Origin: CAVQCX01 sp963775335 | GTDB taxonomy: Bacteria; Pseudomonadota; Gammaproteobacteria; Chromatiales; Chromatiaceae | NCBI GenBank assembly: GCA_963775335.1 | Contig: CAVZIJ010000003.1 | Location: forward strand, 806,001-870,000 | Length of the DNA stretch: 64,000 nucleotides | Reading direction: 5' to 3' | In this document: piece by piece, positions 1 through 6,618 of the stretch | Layout of the letters: the number at the start of each line of letters is the position of its first letter | How positions within the stretch are numbered: position 1 is the first letter of the stretch | Notes under the pieces: generated by a model | Seen by the model: the letters and a program-made list of their open reading frames with translations, nothing else | What the model was told of the DNA's origin: nothing | Databases searched by the model: none | Made by a program: the position numbers and the translations under genes

Positions 1-489
1 CGCGGCTCCATGCACAAGCAGATCCAGGCCCTGATCGAGGCCGGGCTGGTGGAGCCCATGAATCACCTCCACCGCGGCGTCCGCCTAACCCACCGCGAAG
101 GGGAGGACGAGAACGCCCTTCCACTGCTCGGTTACATCGCCGCCGGCCGACCCATCGAGGCCATCGAGAACGCTGAGCCGGTCCACGTGCCTCCGGCCCT
201 GCGCACCGACCGGCCCTGCTACGTACTGCAGGTGCGTGGCGACTCCATGATCGAGGAAGGCATCCTCGACGGCGACTGGGTGGTCATCGAGCAACGCGAG
301 CAAGCGCGCAACGGCGAGATCGTCGTCGCGCTCATCGACAACGAGGAGGCCACCCTCAAGCGCATCCAGCAGAAGCGCGGCAAGGTCATCCTGCATCCCG
401 CCAACGCCGCCATGCAGCCCATGGAGTTTCGCCCCTCCCAGGTGCGCATCCAGGGGATCCTGGTCGGACAGATGCGGAGATACCACTGA
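1..489 (+). CDS. lexA: LexA SOS repressor, 5'-truncated by the window edge
   Basis: This is the C-terminal two thirds of LexA, the self-cleaving repressor of the SOS regulon. The frame is open from base 1 (codons for R-G-S precede the first Met at 10), so the true start and the winged-helix DNA-binding domain lie outside the window. Counting from the Met at 10, the autocleavage bond is Ala45-Gly46 (in YIAAGRP). The S24-peptidase dyad is Ser79 (in VRGDSM) and Lys117 (in ATLKRI), with spacings close to E. coli LexA. The end of the recognition helix region (SMHKQIQALIEAGLV) is also visible. It is followed 98 nt later by a small co-directional gene. Family assignment is certain; only the N-terminus is missing. 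Confidence 0.95.
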   Translation, partial: RGSMHKQIQALIEAGLVEPMNHLHRGVRLTHREGEDENALPLLGYIAAGRPIEAIENAEPVHVPPALRTDRPCYVLQVRGDSMIEEGILDGDWVVIEQREQARNGEIVVALIDNEEATLKRIQQKRGKVILHPANAAMQPMEFRPSQVRIQGILVGQMRRYH

Positions 490-586
490 CAGAGCCCGGC
501 GCTCACACTAACTGCCCGCCGCTCCAGTCCCGCCCCTTGCCTTCCGTCCACCCGCAGGTACACTCAGGAAATCCACGGAGGACCCC

Positions 587-1015
587 ATGGAAGTGGAAAA
601 GACGCTCCAGCCCGGAGCCCCCGGGACTCTCAAGTACGCCGAGCGGTTCGGCGAGCGCCTCGTCTGCGTCCGCCACCGCCGCGACAACGTCCGCGGCCGG
701 CGCATTACCACCGCCGAGGTCGTCGTCAACGAGCGCCCTTTCCCCCCGACATCCCTGCACTGGCCCGCCAATCCACCTCGCAAGCTCCTGGTGCGCATTG
801 CCTTTGACGAATCCGCCCTGAGCCGCGCCGTCAAGGAGGCCGGGGGACGCTGGCTGCCTGATCTGAAGCTGTGGGAGCTTCCCCGCGAGCAGGTCCTGAA
901 GCTCGACCTTGAGGGGCGCATTGTCAGCTCACCATCAGCCAGATCTGGGCTTACCGCCGACGCGTCACCCAACAGTAGGCGCTGTCGCCCAGATCTAGGC
1001 AAGACCCAGATATAG
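587..1015 (+). CDS. Small conserved hypothetical protein downstream of lexA
   Basis: The protein is 142 residues with no signal peptide or membrane segment. It is preceded by a good ribosome-binding site (CGGAGGA) 5 nt before the ATG. It begins MEVEKTLQPGAPGT and contains a basic stretch (CVRHRRDNVRGRR) and a C-terminal segment FDESALSRAVKEAGGRW followed by LWELP. The layout looks like a small nucleic-acid-associated or regulatory protein, but I recognise no named domain. Proteins of this look are common in accessory regions of beta- and gammaproteobacteria. The last 25 residues or so are low-complexity and may be non-native sequence at the junction with the AT-richer accessory DNA that starts near 1016. 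Function unknown. Confidence 0.7.
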   Translation: MEVEKTLQPGAPGTLKYAERFGERLVCVRHRRDNVRGRRITTAEVVVNERPFPPTSLHWPANPPRKLLVRIAFDESALSRAVKEAGGRWLPDLKLWELPREQVLKLDLEGRIVSSPSARSGLTADASPNSRRCRPDLGKTQI

Positions 1016-1047
1016 GCATCCGTCTATTCAACTGTTACGCAAAAACC

Positions 1048-1227
1048 ATGGAAAATTGGGATCTTGTTAAACTTTATGGTAGAGCAATGCGGAGCCAGCA
1101 CTATATTGAGGCGCTATCCTTAGGCTACCAAATGCTGGAGTATATTTTTGAACTGAAGTTTTGTGCTTTCTCAGCGTCGCAATTATTGACCGTCGCAAAT
1201 ACGCCCGAAATAGTCGCGGTGACGTAG
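1048..1227 (+). CDS. Short hypothetical protein, probably a gene fragment
   Basis: This is an open frame of 59 codons starting MENWDLVKLYGRAMRSQHY and ending in TAG. Its codon use is AT-rich, unlike the flanking high-GC genes. The amphipathic helical pattern (EALSLGYQMLEYIFELKF) looks like protein rather than noise. It recalls small helical HEPN-like proteins, though that comparison is weak. It sits between the lexA neighbour and a truncated transposase, so it is plausibly the 5' end of an acquired gene cut by later rearrangement. The ATG lacks a strong ribosome-binding site. Treat as a remnant unless homologues of the same length exist. Confidence 0.4.
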   Translation: MENWDLVKLYGRAMRSQHYIEALSLGYQMLEYIFELKFCAFSASQLLTVANTPEIVAVT

Positions 1228-1377
1228 CGCGTCGGAATTCCTTCATCTTCAGAACGTTCGTATATTATTGACTACAGGATGGTCGCCATATTAGTGCATA
1301 CTTATAGATGATCAGCCGCCCGCAGAGCGCGCTGACAGCCGCATAATTGCGAGAAAAAACAGTCTGTTAAACGTGAA

Positions 1378-1445
1378 TAGGGGCTCGATTCGAGGTATAA
1401 TCAAGGTTGCACAAGCCAATGATTTACCAACAAAAAGAGCCCCTA
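1378..1445 (+). promoter_or_regulatory. Transposase promoter flanked by a 9-bp inverted repeat
   Basis: A perfect inverted repeat (TAGGGGCTC at 1378-1386, GAGCCCCTA at 1437-1445) brackets a consensus -10 box TATAAT at 1396-1401. The right arm lies directly before the transposase ATG at 1450 and includes the purine-rich bases that would serve as its ribosome-binding site. A transcript starting from this -10 (about 1408) contains only the right arm. A transcript reading in from outside contains both and could fold over the start. The -35 element is weak. Confidence 0.4.
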
Positions 1446-1449
1446 CTCG

Positions 1450-2331
1450 ATGCCTATCTTACGCACTCTCGCCAACGATTTCCAAGCCCTGTTTCCGGCC
1501 AACGACAAGGGCCAGGAGCGCTTTCGCTGGCTCATCCTGACATTGCAAGCGATCATCGTACCGATCACCGCCTCGCGCACCTCCAACTTGTTGCGGGCCA
1601 TCGAGACACTGTTCGGTGTGAGTATCGCCGAGTGGCGCTACTACACCTTCATGGCTTCAGTGAAGCTGCCCTGGGAGCGGCTGTGGAATCTGCTCTGGCA
1701 GCGTATCCCCAGCCCGTTGAGCGATGGGCGTCTGCTGCTGGCGCTTGATGATTCCATCAACCCGAAGACCGGCAAACACATCTTCGGCTGCCAGCGTACC
1801 TTCGATCATGCGGCCAAGACCAACCAGACGCGCTATCCGTGGGCGCAGACCATCCTCACCGTGGGGCTGCTCAAGAAAATCCACGGGCGCTGGGCCTGCT
1901 TGCCGCTGGCCTTCGCTTTTTATCTGCGCCGCAAGAGCTTGGAGGGCGCCGATCTGAAACTGCGCCGCCAGTCGCTGGTCTTTCGCAGCAAGTTCGAGCA
2001 GGCCGTGCGGCTGATCGCACAGCTTGGCAGTGTCTTCAAGAACGCGCCGATGCTGATCGCCACTGACAGCTGGTTCGGCAACAACGGACTGTTCAAGCCG
2101 TTGCGAGAGCAGCTCGGTACGCGCGCCCATCTGCTCTCGCGGTTGCGGGTCAACTCCGCTCTCTACGCACTCCCCGAACCAGCGAAGAAGGGTAGCGGCG
2201 GAAGACCCAGGAAATATGGTGTTGGGGTGCAGTTAAAGGTGCGACAGCTCGGTAATGATCCTTCATTTGAGACCGACCGGGGTGTCCGCCTCAGATGGCA
2301 ACAGGCAACAGGCATTCGATCTAGCAGATAG
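1450..2331 (+). pseudogene. DDE transposase of the IS4/IS701 superfamily, 3'-truncated
   Basis: The first 255 or so residues read as a DDE-fold transposase (DDE_5-like). The N-terminal helical part runs through LRAIETLFGVSIAEWRYY, the first catalytic Asp is in LLLALDDSINPKTGKHIFG, and the second is in MLIATDSWFGNNGLFK. After GRPRKYG (about base 2220) the frame goes on for about 36 codons that no longer look like a transposase. The C-terminal part carrying the catalytic Glu is therefore missing. Full-length relatives are usually above 400 residues. No right terminal repeat or target duplication can be recognised. The element is therefore dead. Exact IS family is uncertain. Confidence 0.75.
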
Positions 2332-2748
2332 AGCCGGCTGTACGTTGTAGACATCTTCGATAACTCCTCTTTATCTCCGATCCAAACAAAAGAATAGGAC
2401 AGGCATCTTTTAAGAGACGCCTCAACAGAGTTCCCACTCAAGCCCAATCTCGTGGCCGGAAAACGCGATCGGCGCTTACGAGCAAGGACGCGAAACACGA
2501 AACAAAGGGGTCTTGACTTTTGCCTTCCCTGGCTGACCCATAATTTAAAATCGACTAACACTCGCCTCAGCGCCGACCCAATACCGCGCGCACACAGCGG
2601 TGCTATTCTGCAACCTCGTACCGGCGCGGTATTGGGCCGGCTAGGCAGAACGTTATAGGTTGCTAGCCAGGGCAACTGGTAGCCATAAAATATGCCATAT
2701 GAATATATGGACATATAACCAGAAGTATGCTAGCGTTTCCGCATAAGC
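2332..2748. other. Non-coding accessory DNA with an attC-like hairpin
   Basis: No gene is visible. The stretch joins the broken transposase end to brnT. It contains a purine-rich segment around 2488-2520 with a TTGACTTTTGCC box, then the large inverted repeat listed separately, then AT-rich DNA with repeated ATAT motifs (about 2688-2716) that probably holds the brnTA promoter. Confidence 0.5.
2554..2657 (+). repeat. Imperfect inverted repeat resembling an integron attC site
   Basis: The arms GCCGACCCAATACCGCGC (2572-2589) and GCGCGGTATTGGGCCGGC (2624-2641) pair over 18 positions with one G-T-type mismatch, around a 34-nt interior. Outside the arms lie CTAACA on the left (2555-2560) and AACGTTATA on the right (2649-2657). 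These sit where the R'' and R' core sites of an attC would be, with a bulged, imperfectly paired spacer between. The right core does not match GTTRRRY exactly, so this is attC-like rather than a certain attC. Confidence 0.4.
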
Positions 2749-3030
2749 ATGGAAAGCTTTGACTGGGATCCGGAGAAGGATCTTGTCAATCAAGCCAAGC
2801 ACGGCGTTTGCTTCTCTGAAGCACAGGCTGCTTTCGCTGATCTGGATCGCGTTATTGCTGAAGACCTGTCCCACAGCCATAGTGAAAGACGGTACTACTG
2901 TTTCGGAAAGGCCGCGGACGGCATCTTGACTGTCAGATTTACATACCGCCGCGGTCTTAGCCGGATTATTGGTGCGGGTTATTGGCGTAAAGGTAAGCAT
3001 ATTTATGAGCGCGAAAATCAAATACACTGA
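2749..3030 (+). CDS. brnT: BrnT-family toxin (ribonuclease) of a type II toxin-antitoxin pair
   Basis: This is a 93-residue BrnT-like protein, a RelE-fold ribonuclease toxin that inhibits translation by cutting RNA. The family signature is clear: FDWDPEKDLVNQAKHGVCFSEA at the N-terminus, then DLSHSHSERRYYCFGK and a C-terminal FTYRRGLSRIIGAGYWRK...IYE block. The order toxin first, antitoxin second, and the 26-nt overlap with the next gene are typical of brnTA operons. The pair is probably repressed by the BrnA-BrnT complex binding upstream. Base composition is lower in GC than the chromosome, and an attC-like hairpin lies 90 nt upstream, both suggesting acquisition. Confidence 0.85.
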   Translation: MESFDWDPEKDLVNQAKHGVCFSEAQAAFADLDRVIAEDLSHSHSERRYYCFGKAADGILTVRFTYRRGLSRIIGAGYWRKGKHIYERENQIH

Positions 3031-3286
3031 CGAACCCGTTGGCCCATTAAAGATTGTGCCGGATTTCCTGCCCGCTCCGGAAGAGCTTGTGTTCAAGGAG
3101 GATACGGTAAAAGTTACGATTGCCTTGAGCAAGGAAAGCGTTGAGTTTTTTAAGCATGAGGCGGAAAAGCATCATACCCAGTACCAGAAGATGATCCGCC
3201 GGTTGCTGGATGCGTATACGTTGGCACATAAGCAACCTCTAGCAAAGCGGTCCAGCCGACGCAAAAAGCGCGTGGCTGAACGCTGA
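3005..3286 (+). CDS. brnA: BrnA-family antitoxin
   Basis: This is a 93-residue antitoxin to BrnT. Start chosen at the Met at 3005 (MSAKIKYTDEPVG), which overlaps the brnT stop by 26 nt and gives the usual family length. The N-terminal half neutralises the toxin. The C-terminal half (VKVTIALSKESVEFFKHEA, then YQKMIRRLLDAY) is a ribbon-helix-helix-type DNA-binding segment, which should autoregulate the operon. The end is very basic (KRSSRRKKRV). Immediately after the stop lies GTTAGGT (3288-3294), a sequence that matches the integron core site GTTRRRY. Confidence 0.85.
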   Translation: MSAKIKYTDEPVGPLKIVPDFLPAPEELVFKEDTVKVTIALSKESVEFFKHEAEKHHTQYQKMIRRLLDAYTLAHKQPLAKRSSRRKKRVAER

Positions 3287-3314
3287 TGTTAGGTTCACGA
3301 CGAAAGGAGATCGC

Positions 3315-3433
3315 ATCCTGCGCCACCTGGGGCTCTGGGACCCGCGCCCGCCCAGCAAGCCCCGCCCGGGAACGACTGGCCGGTCGACGGCCAGATGCCC
3401 TCGACCTACGAGCCCCTGCCCGCGATCGCCTGA
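3315..3433 (+). pseudogene. C-terminal remnant of an IS91-like transposase, frameshifted
   Basis: The frame at 3315 reads ILRHLGLWDPRPPSKPRP, the typical last helix and Pro-rich tail of IS91-type (Y2) transposases. The continuation, DWPVDGQMPSTYEPLPAIA followed by TGA at 3431-3433, is in a different frame. One frameshift therefore sits near 3368-3375. Everything upstream of the LRHLGLW motif is absent. This is the debris of an IS91-like insertion joined directly to the brnA end. Family assignment rests on the tail motif alone. Confidence 0.55.
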
Positions 3434-3802
3434 ATGTTCCCAAGCCTTGACGTGGGCCGTTGTCGGACTAAAATCGGGCGGAAGTCAAGGACATCGCGCA
3501 TAAAGCCGTCCGCCGGGGCCAAGCGGGGCCGTCGGCGGTGTCGTCAACGGGGACTGGGGATGGTTTCGTGCGGTAAAGGTCACGGCAGACAGGCGCGCGG
3601 GCGCTCGCTCTCGCTCCGCCTTCGGCGGCTGACAGCCAACTCCTATCTTCTATTCTCCGCCTTCGGCGGCTGAAAGCAAATTCCTATCCTCCGCAGTGAC
3701 AGTAGGATTGAGGGCCGGCATTTGTCGCGCGCTGCGCGAGGGAGGAGCCGGTTCCTAATGGCGCGAAGTAAACTTATCGACGATCCACAGGAGTCCATTG
3801 CA
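3434..3802. other. Non-coding region between IS91 debris and the next gene
   Basis: No credible gene. It holds the two hairpin-bearing direct repeats listed below and a GC-rich segment rich in CGGGGCC-type runs (3510-3545). The DNA just before the next gene has a usable ribosome-binding site (CAGGAGT at 3788-3794). Confidence 0.4.
3614..3690 (+). repeat. Two direct repeats (41-nt period), each with a TTCG hairpin
   Basis: CTCCGCCTTCGGCGGCTGA begins at 3614 and again at 3655. Each is followed by a similar tail (CAGCCAACTCCTATCTT versus AAGCAAATTCCTATCCT). CCGCCTTCGGCGG is a stable stem with a UUCG-type tetraloop. The pair follows the IS91-like debris and could be its terminal hairpins or an unrelated intergenic repeat. 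Confidence 0.6.
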
Positions 3803-4297
3803 ATGCCCAAGAGACACTTAGCACTGCTTGCCAACGCTATCCTGATATTCGGCCTGTGCGCATCGGGCCTGACCGTATCTGCGGCGGATGAAACCCCGGC
3901 TTCCGCGTCCCATGTGCTGGCCAGTGCGGACGGCGAGCAATCGGGGACGCGCGTGGAGATCACCAAACTGAAGCGTAGCAGCGGGGATACCGTCACCCTG
4001 AACTACGTGTTGGTGAATGACTCCGACGCGAACCTGGCCACAACCGATCTCTTGAAAGCGGTTGAATACAACAGCAGCGACGGCGTCACGCTGATCGATG
4101 CGGCGGGCAAGAAAAAATACCTTGTTATTCGGGACAGCGATAGAAAATGCCTGTGCAGCTCCAATCTCCATGGCGTTCCGGCAAAGTCCCGCATCAATCT
4201 CTGGGCGAAATTCCCCGCGCCACCAGCGGACGTGAAGGAGATCTCCATCGCGTTTCCGCACTTCCAGCCCATCGATGATGTACCGATCGGCCAGTGA
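3803..4297 (+). CDS. Exported hypothetical protein, partner of an OmpA-domain protein
   Basis: A 164-residue protein. I start it at ATG 3803 (MPKRHLALLANAILIFG), 8 nt after CAGGAGT, because this gives a clean Sec signal peptide ending near VSAADE. A longer in-frame start at 3722 would bury the signal. The mature part reads as a beta-rich domain (RVEITKLKRSSGDTVTLNY, later KEISIAFPHFQPIDDVPI) with a CLCSS cysteine pair at about residues 116-118. It probably acts in the periplasm. It is 23 nt upstream of an OmpA-like gene in the same direction, so the two probably work together at the envelope. No named family recognised. Confidence 0.7.
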   Translation: MPKRHLALLANAILIFGLCASGLTVSAADETPASASHVLASADGEQSGTRVEITKLKRSSGDTVTLNYVLVNDSDANLATTDLLKAVEYNSSDGVTLIDAAGKKKYLVIRDSDRKCLCSSNLHGVPAKSRINLWAKFPAPPADVKEISIAFPHFQPIDDVPIGQ

Positions 4298-4320
4298 GCG
4301 TGTTTGTTCGGAGAAGAACA

Positions 4321-4884
4321 ATGAAACACTGTGCGCAATGGCTGCTCGCGCTGCTCTTCTTGTCGCCGTATCCAGCCTGTGCCGAGACTGGATCGACACC
4401 CGCGGCAAATATGGGAAGCAGTACTCGTAGCCTAAAATTCTCCACCCTCGATCTTGATTTTAAGATTGAGGATCTGGGCAGCAAGGTCCAGAGCCTGGAG
4501 ATCAAGGAGACGCCCACCGAGATCCGCATCGAGCTGGCCGCGGACGTGCTGTTCGACTTCGACAAAGCCACGCTCCTGCCAAAGGCGCAAGAGGCATTGA
4601 AGCAAGCGGAAGCGGTGATTCGCGACAAGGCGAAGGGCACGGTGCGTATCGACGGTTATACGGACGCCAAGGGTTCCGCAGCATACAACCAGAAACTCTC
4701 TGACAAGCGCGCCAAAGCCGTGCGGGATTGGTTTGTCAGGCAGGGAGGTTTGACGGGCGTCAGATTCGCCACGCAAGGCTTTGGTGCCAGGAACCCGGTC
4801 GCGCCCAACACTCACCCGGACGGCTCCGACAATCCGGAAGGTCGTCAGAAGAACCGCAGAGTGGAGATTACGCTGGGGAAGTAA
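4321..4884 (+). CDS. OmpA-family peptidoglycan-binding protein
   Basis: A 187-residue exported protein. The start at ATG 4321 follows GGAGAAG and gives a signal peptide (MKHCAQWLLALLFLSP...ACAE). A GTG at 4294 overlapping the previous stop is possible but less likely. After a linker containing a short helical repeat (LDFKIEDLGSKVQSLEIKE) comes a full OmpA C-terminal domain: ADVLFDFDKATLLPKAQEAL, then GYTDAKGSAAYNQKLSDKRA, with the closing RQKNRRVEITL. These are the peptidoglycan-binding residues (the TD and R of the family). There is no beta-barrel, so this is a periplasmic or lipid-free anchor, not a porin. Confidence 0.85.
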   Translation: MKHCAQWLLALLFLSPYPACAETGSTPAANMGSSTRSLKFSTLDLDFKIEDLGSKVQSLEIKETPTEIRIELAADVLFDFDKATLLPKAQEALKQAEAVIRDKAKGTVRIDGYTDAKGSAAYNQKLSDKRAKAVRDWFVRQGGLTGVRFATQGFGARNPVAPNTHPDGSDNPEGRQKNRRVEITLGK

Positions 4885-4937
4885 TTCGAATCCGCGGGAC
4901 AGTGCTCGTCTCAGCTTCGCGGCTGGGGAAAGGGCGG

Positions 4938-5000
4938 GGTCTCCCATGTCCCATTCGGCCGGGAGATGCTACTCTTTGAAAGTCTGACAGGACAGCGAAG
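4938..5000 (+). repeat. 63-bp direct repeat, copy 1
   Basis: Runs from GGTCTCCCATGTCCCATTC to GGACAGCGAAG. It matches 5875-5937 at 59 of 63 positions (read by eye). In copy 2 the sequence sits immediately before the RAYT transposase. Here the downstream DNA has no transposase gene. The two copies bracket the ParE/antitoxin genes. The rest of 5001-5144 is A/G-rich with no gene. Confidence 0.8.
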
Positions 5001-5102
5001 ACAGGGAAGGGGGCTCACATTACAACAATCAAGGGAAGGAACGAGAAGGAAAGAAGGAGGGGGTCTAGCATCGGAATTACAGGTGGATAGTGGCCCACGT
5101 AA

Positions 5103-5129
5103 GGCGCAATAGCCGAAAGACGTTGCGCC
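5103..5129. repeat. Short palindromic repeat (GGCGCAA...TTGCGCC)
   Basis: Seven-base perfect arms, GGCGCAA at 5103-5109 and TTGCGCC at 5123-5129, around a 13-nt loop, with CCCACGTAA before and GCATGC after. The motif resembles a dispersed intergenic hairpin seen in many high-GC gammaproteobacteria. It lies just past the end of the minus-strand toxin gene and could also stop its transcript. Confidence 0.55.
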
Positions 5130-5144
5130 GCATGCATTGCGGGC

Positions 5145-5451
5145 TCAAACGACATCCCATGGGCTCACTTGTTTAGTCGCCAGATCCCGGCCGCCGTGGA
5201 TGATGGTAGCGATGAAAACCCGCTCGGGGCGGGTCAAATAGATGATCCGGTAGCCCTGGTAGATCAGCTCGCGCACGTCGTCCCGGTCTTCGGCCTCGGG
5301 CACGGCCGATCTTCGGAAACTCCGCCAGCTTCAGCACTGACGCAAGGATCCGCTCCGTAAAGCGCAGGGCGTAGTACGGCGAGTCCTTGGCGATGTAGGC
5401 GTTCAGGTCCCGGATGTCGGCTTTAGCCCGATATGACCACTCCATCACCAC
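5145..5451 (-). pseudogene. ParE/RelE-family toxin, inactivated by a frameshift
   Basis: The N-terminal half reads in one frame (MEWSYRAKADIRDLNAYIAKDSP to LAEFPKIGR). The C-terminal half continues in another: VPEAEDRDDVRELIYQGYR, IIYLTRPERVFIATIIHGGRD, ending LATKQVSPWDVV and TGA at 5147-5145. Joined, they make a normal ParE-type toxin of about 100 residues, with the conserved RELIYQGYRIIY core. The shift lies near 5300-5310. Without it the protein ends in an unrelated Arg-rich tail. It overlaps the 3' end of its antitoxin gene by 29 nt. The Met at 5445 is an alternative start. Confidence 0.75.
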
Positions 5452-5626
5452 GGCCCAGCAGTTCCGCCTTTAGTTCTTCGTGAGAGATGGTGCGGCCGGC
5501 CTCGATGTCGGCGAGTCCTTCCTCGATCTTCTGCTTCACGTACAGCTCGTACATGATGTCGTCCCAGGTGGCTTGTTCCGGCAGGTGCTCAATGATCTGC
5601 CGGGCAGCGTCTTTGGCGCTTGGCAT
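5423..5626 (-). CDS. Antitoxin of a ParE/RelE-type pair
   Basis: 67 residues beginning MPSAKDAARQIIEHLPEQATW. The DDIMYELYVKQKIEEGLADIEAGRTISHEEL stretch is the familiar form of small antitoxins found before RelE/ParE toxins (a short helical DNA-binding segment, then the HEEL toxin-binding helix). The ATG at 5626 follows GGAGAA. The gene is intact although its toxin is frameshifted. This suggests the toxin was lost first, as antitoxin loss alone would be harmful. Confidence 0.75.
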   Translation of the reverse strand: MPSAKDAARQIIEHLPEQATWDDIMYELYVKQKIEEGLADIEAGRTISHEELKAELLGRGDGVVISG

Positions 5627-5655
5627 GGCCGGGTTCTCCGTCGTCGTTTAACGGC

Positions 5656-5785
5656 TCACTTGGCAGCGGCGGTTCTGGCCGTGTCCCACCGCCGGGCCTG
5701 GTACTTGATGATCAATCCTGCCAAGACCTCCATGGCCACGCGTTGCTCGTCCGGCGGCAAGTGGCGGACCGCCTGGTACGAAGGA
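5656..5785 (-). pseudogene. C-terminal fragment of an unidentified protein
   Basis: Reading from about 5785, a 42-codon frame gives YPSYQAVRHLPPDEQRVAME, then VLAGLIIKYQARRWDTART and a stop at 5658-5656, 29 nt before the antitoxin start. There is no ATG or GTG start near its upstream end (only an internal ATG in the middle), and an in-frame TAG precedes it. It is best read as the tail of a lost gene. The short palindrome CTACAAGGTAG just upstream (about 5788-5798) could be an operator for the toxin-antitoxin operon. Confidence 0.35.
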
Positions 5786-5867
5786 TACTACCTTGTAGCA
5801 TGCCACAATCTCGACGGGAAGGCTGGGGTCTACCATGGGATTTGGGTGTGGCTCTTCTGGAAAGGAC

Positions 5868-6440
5868 GGCGTCAGGTCTCCCATGTCCCATTCAGCCGGG
5901 AGGTGCTACTCTTTGAAAGTCGGACAGGACAGCAAAGGATTGCTCCATGGCCAGGCCATTACGTCTCGAGCTCGCGGGCACTCTGTATCACGTTACCGCA
6001 CGGGGCAACGAACGCAAGTCTATCTTTCTTCAGGATGGCGAGGGCGACAGAACGGCGTTTCTGGAGATCCTCGGTGCAATCCGCGATCGTTTCAACTGGA
6101 TTTGTCATGCCTATTGTCTGATGACGAACCATTATCATGTGGTGCTCGAAACGCCTGATGCGAACCTCTCCAAAGGGATGCGGCAACTGAACGGGGTCTA
6201 CACGCAGTACGTCAATCGGACCCATCGCCGAGCGGGCCACCTCTTGCAAGGGCGCTTCAAGGGGATACTGGTTGAGAAGGACAGCTATTTGTTGGAGCTG
6301 GCTCGGTATGTGGTGCTCAATCCAGTGCGCGCCGGCAGGGTGCGCGGTCCGGAAGCATGGCCCTGGAGCAGCTACAGGGCGACCATTGGGATGGATCCAT
6401 TCTGCGGGAGCAGAGGATGGGACATGGGAGATCTGACCCC
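5868..6440 (+). mobile_element. REP-associated transposase unit with 26-bp inverted flanks
   Basis: GGCGTCAGGTCTCCCATGTC (start of the left flank, 5868-5893) recurs in inverted orientation at 6415-6440 (ends GGGAGATCTGACCCC). The two 26-nt flanks agree at 23 positions. They enclose the catalytic domain of a RAYT-type transposase. RAYT genes are typically flanked by REP sequences in opposite orientation, and this fits that design. The right flank lies inside the open frame, right where the RAYT homology ends, so the unit looks like a shortened or internally rearranged copy. Confidence 0.6.
5875..5937 (+). repeat. 63-bp direct repeat, copy 2
   Basis: Second copy of the repeat at 4938-5000, 937 nt downstream in the same orientation. 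It ends 9 nt before the RAYT start codon and so probably contains that gene's promoter or leader. It partly overlaps the left inverted flank of the RAYT unit. Confidence 0.8.
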
Positions 6441-6618
6441 GATCGTTCGTTCAACCCGGCGTAACGGTCTGGTGGTTTGTTCTCGGGGGGCCGTTCCGTA
6501 CCGCTCCCTACTCGGTGAGCGGGATTGCGCTCGCAGCGGTGGCCAACGCCCTATTCTGGTCTCTCCTGTTAAGGCTTGCGGCTACCCTGTTTCGCGCCTA
6601 AGCTCCCCCGTCAAGTAG
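5947..6618 (+). CDS. RAYT (TnpA-REP) Y1 transposase, C-terminally truncated
   Basis: The first 150 residues are a Y1-type transposase (PF01797): MARPLRLELAGTLYHVTARG, the HUH motif in MTNHYHVVLET, and the tyrosine segment GVYTQYVNRTHRRAGHLLQGRFK, with ARYVVLNPVRAG and WPWSSYRATIG closing the domain. RAYT enzymes cut and rejoin single strands at REP sequences. After RATIGM the protein runs into the inverted flank (DMGDLTP) and about 70 unrelated residues. The helix-rich C-terminal part (usual total about 250-320) is therefore missing. Whether the shortened enzyme is active is unclear. Start at ATG 5947. Confidence 0.8.
   Translation: MARPLRLELAGTLYHVTARGNERKSIFLQDGEGDRTAFLEILGAIRDRFNWICHAYCLMTNHYHVVLETPDANLSKGMRQLNGVYTQYVNRTHRRAGHLLQGRFKGILVEKDSYLLELARYVVLNPVRAGRVRGPEAWPWSSYRATIGMDPFCGSRGWDMGDLTPIVRSTRRNGLVVCSRGAVPYRSLLGERDCARSGGQRPILVSPVKACGYPVSRLSSPVK

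Noticed and set aside
2163..2714. Minus-strand frame of 183 codons beyond the transposase
   Set aside because: No recognisable protein character and no ribosome-binding site; overlaps the attC-like hairpin.
3434..3673. Plus-strand frame of 79 codons after the IS91-like tail
   Set aside because: Very Arg/Gly-rich, spans the hairpin repeats, no start context.
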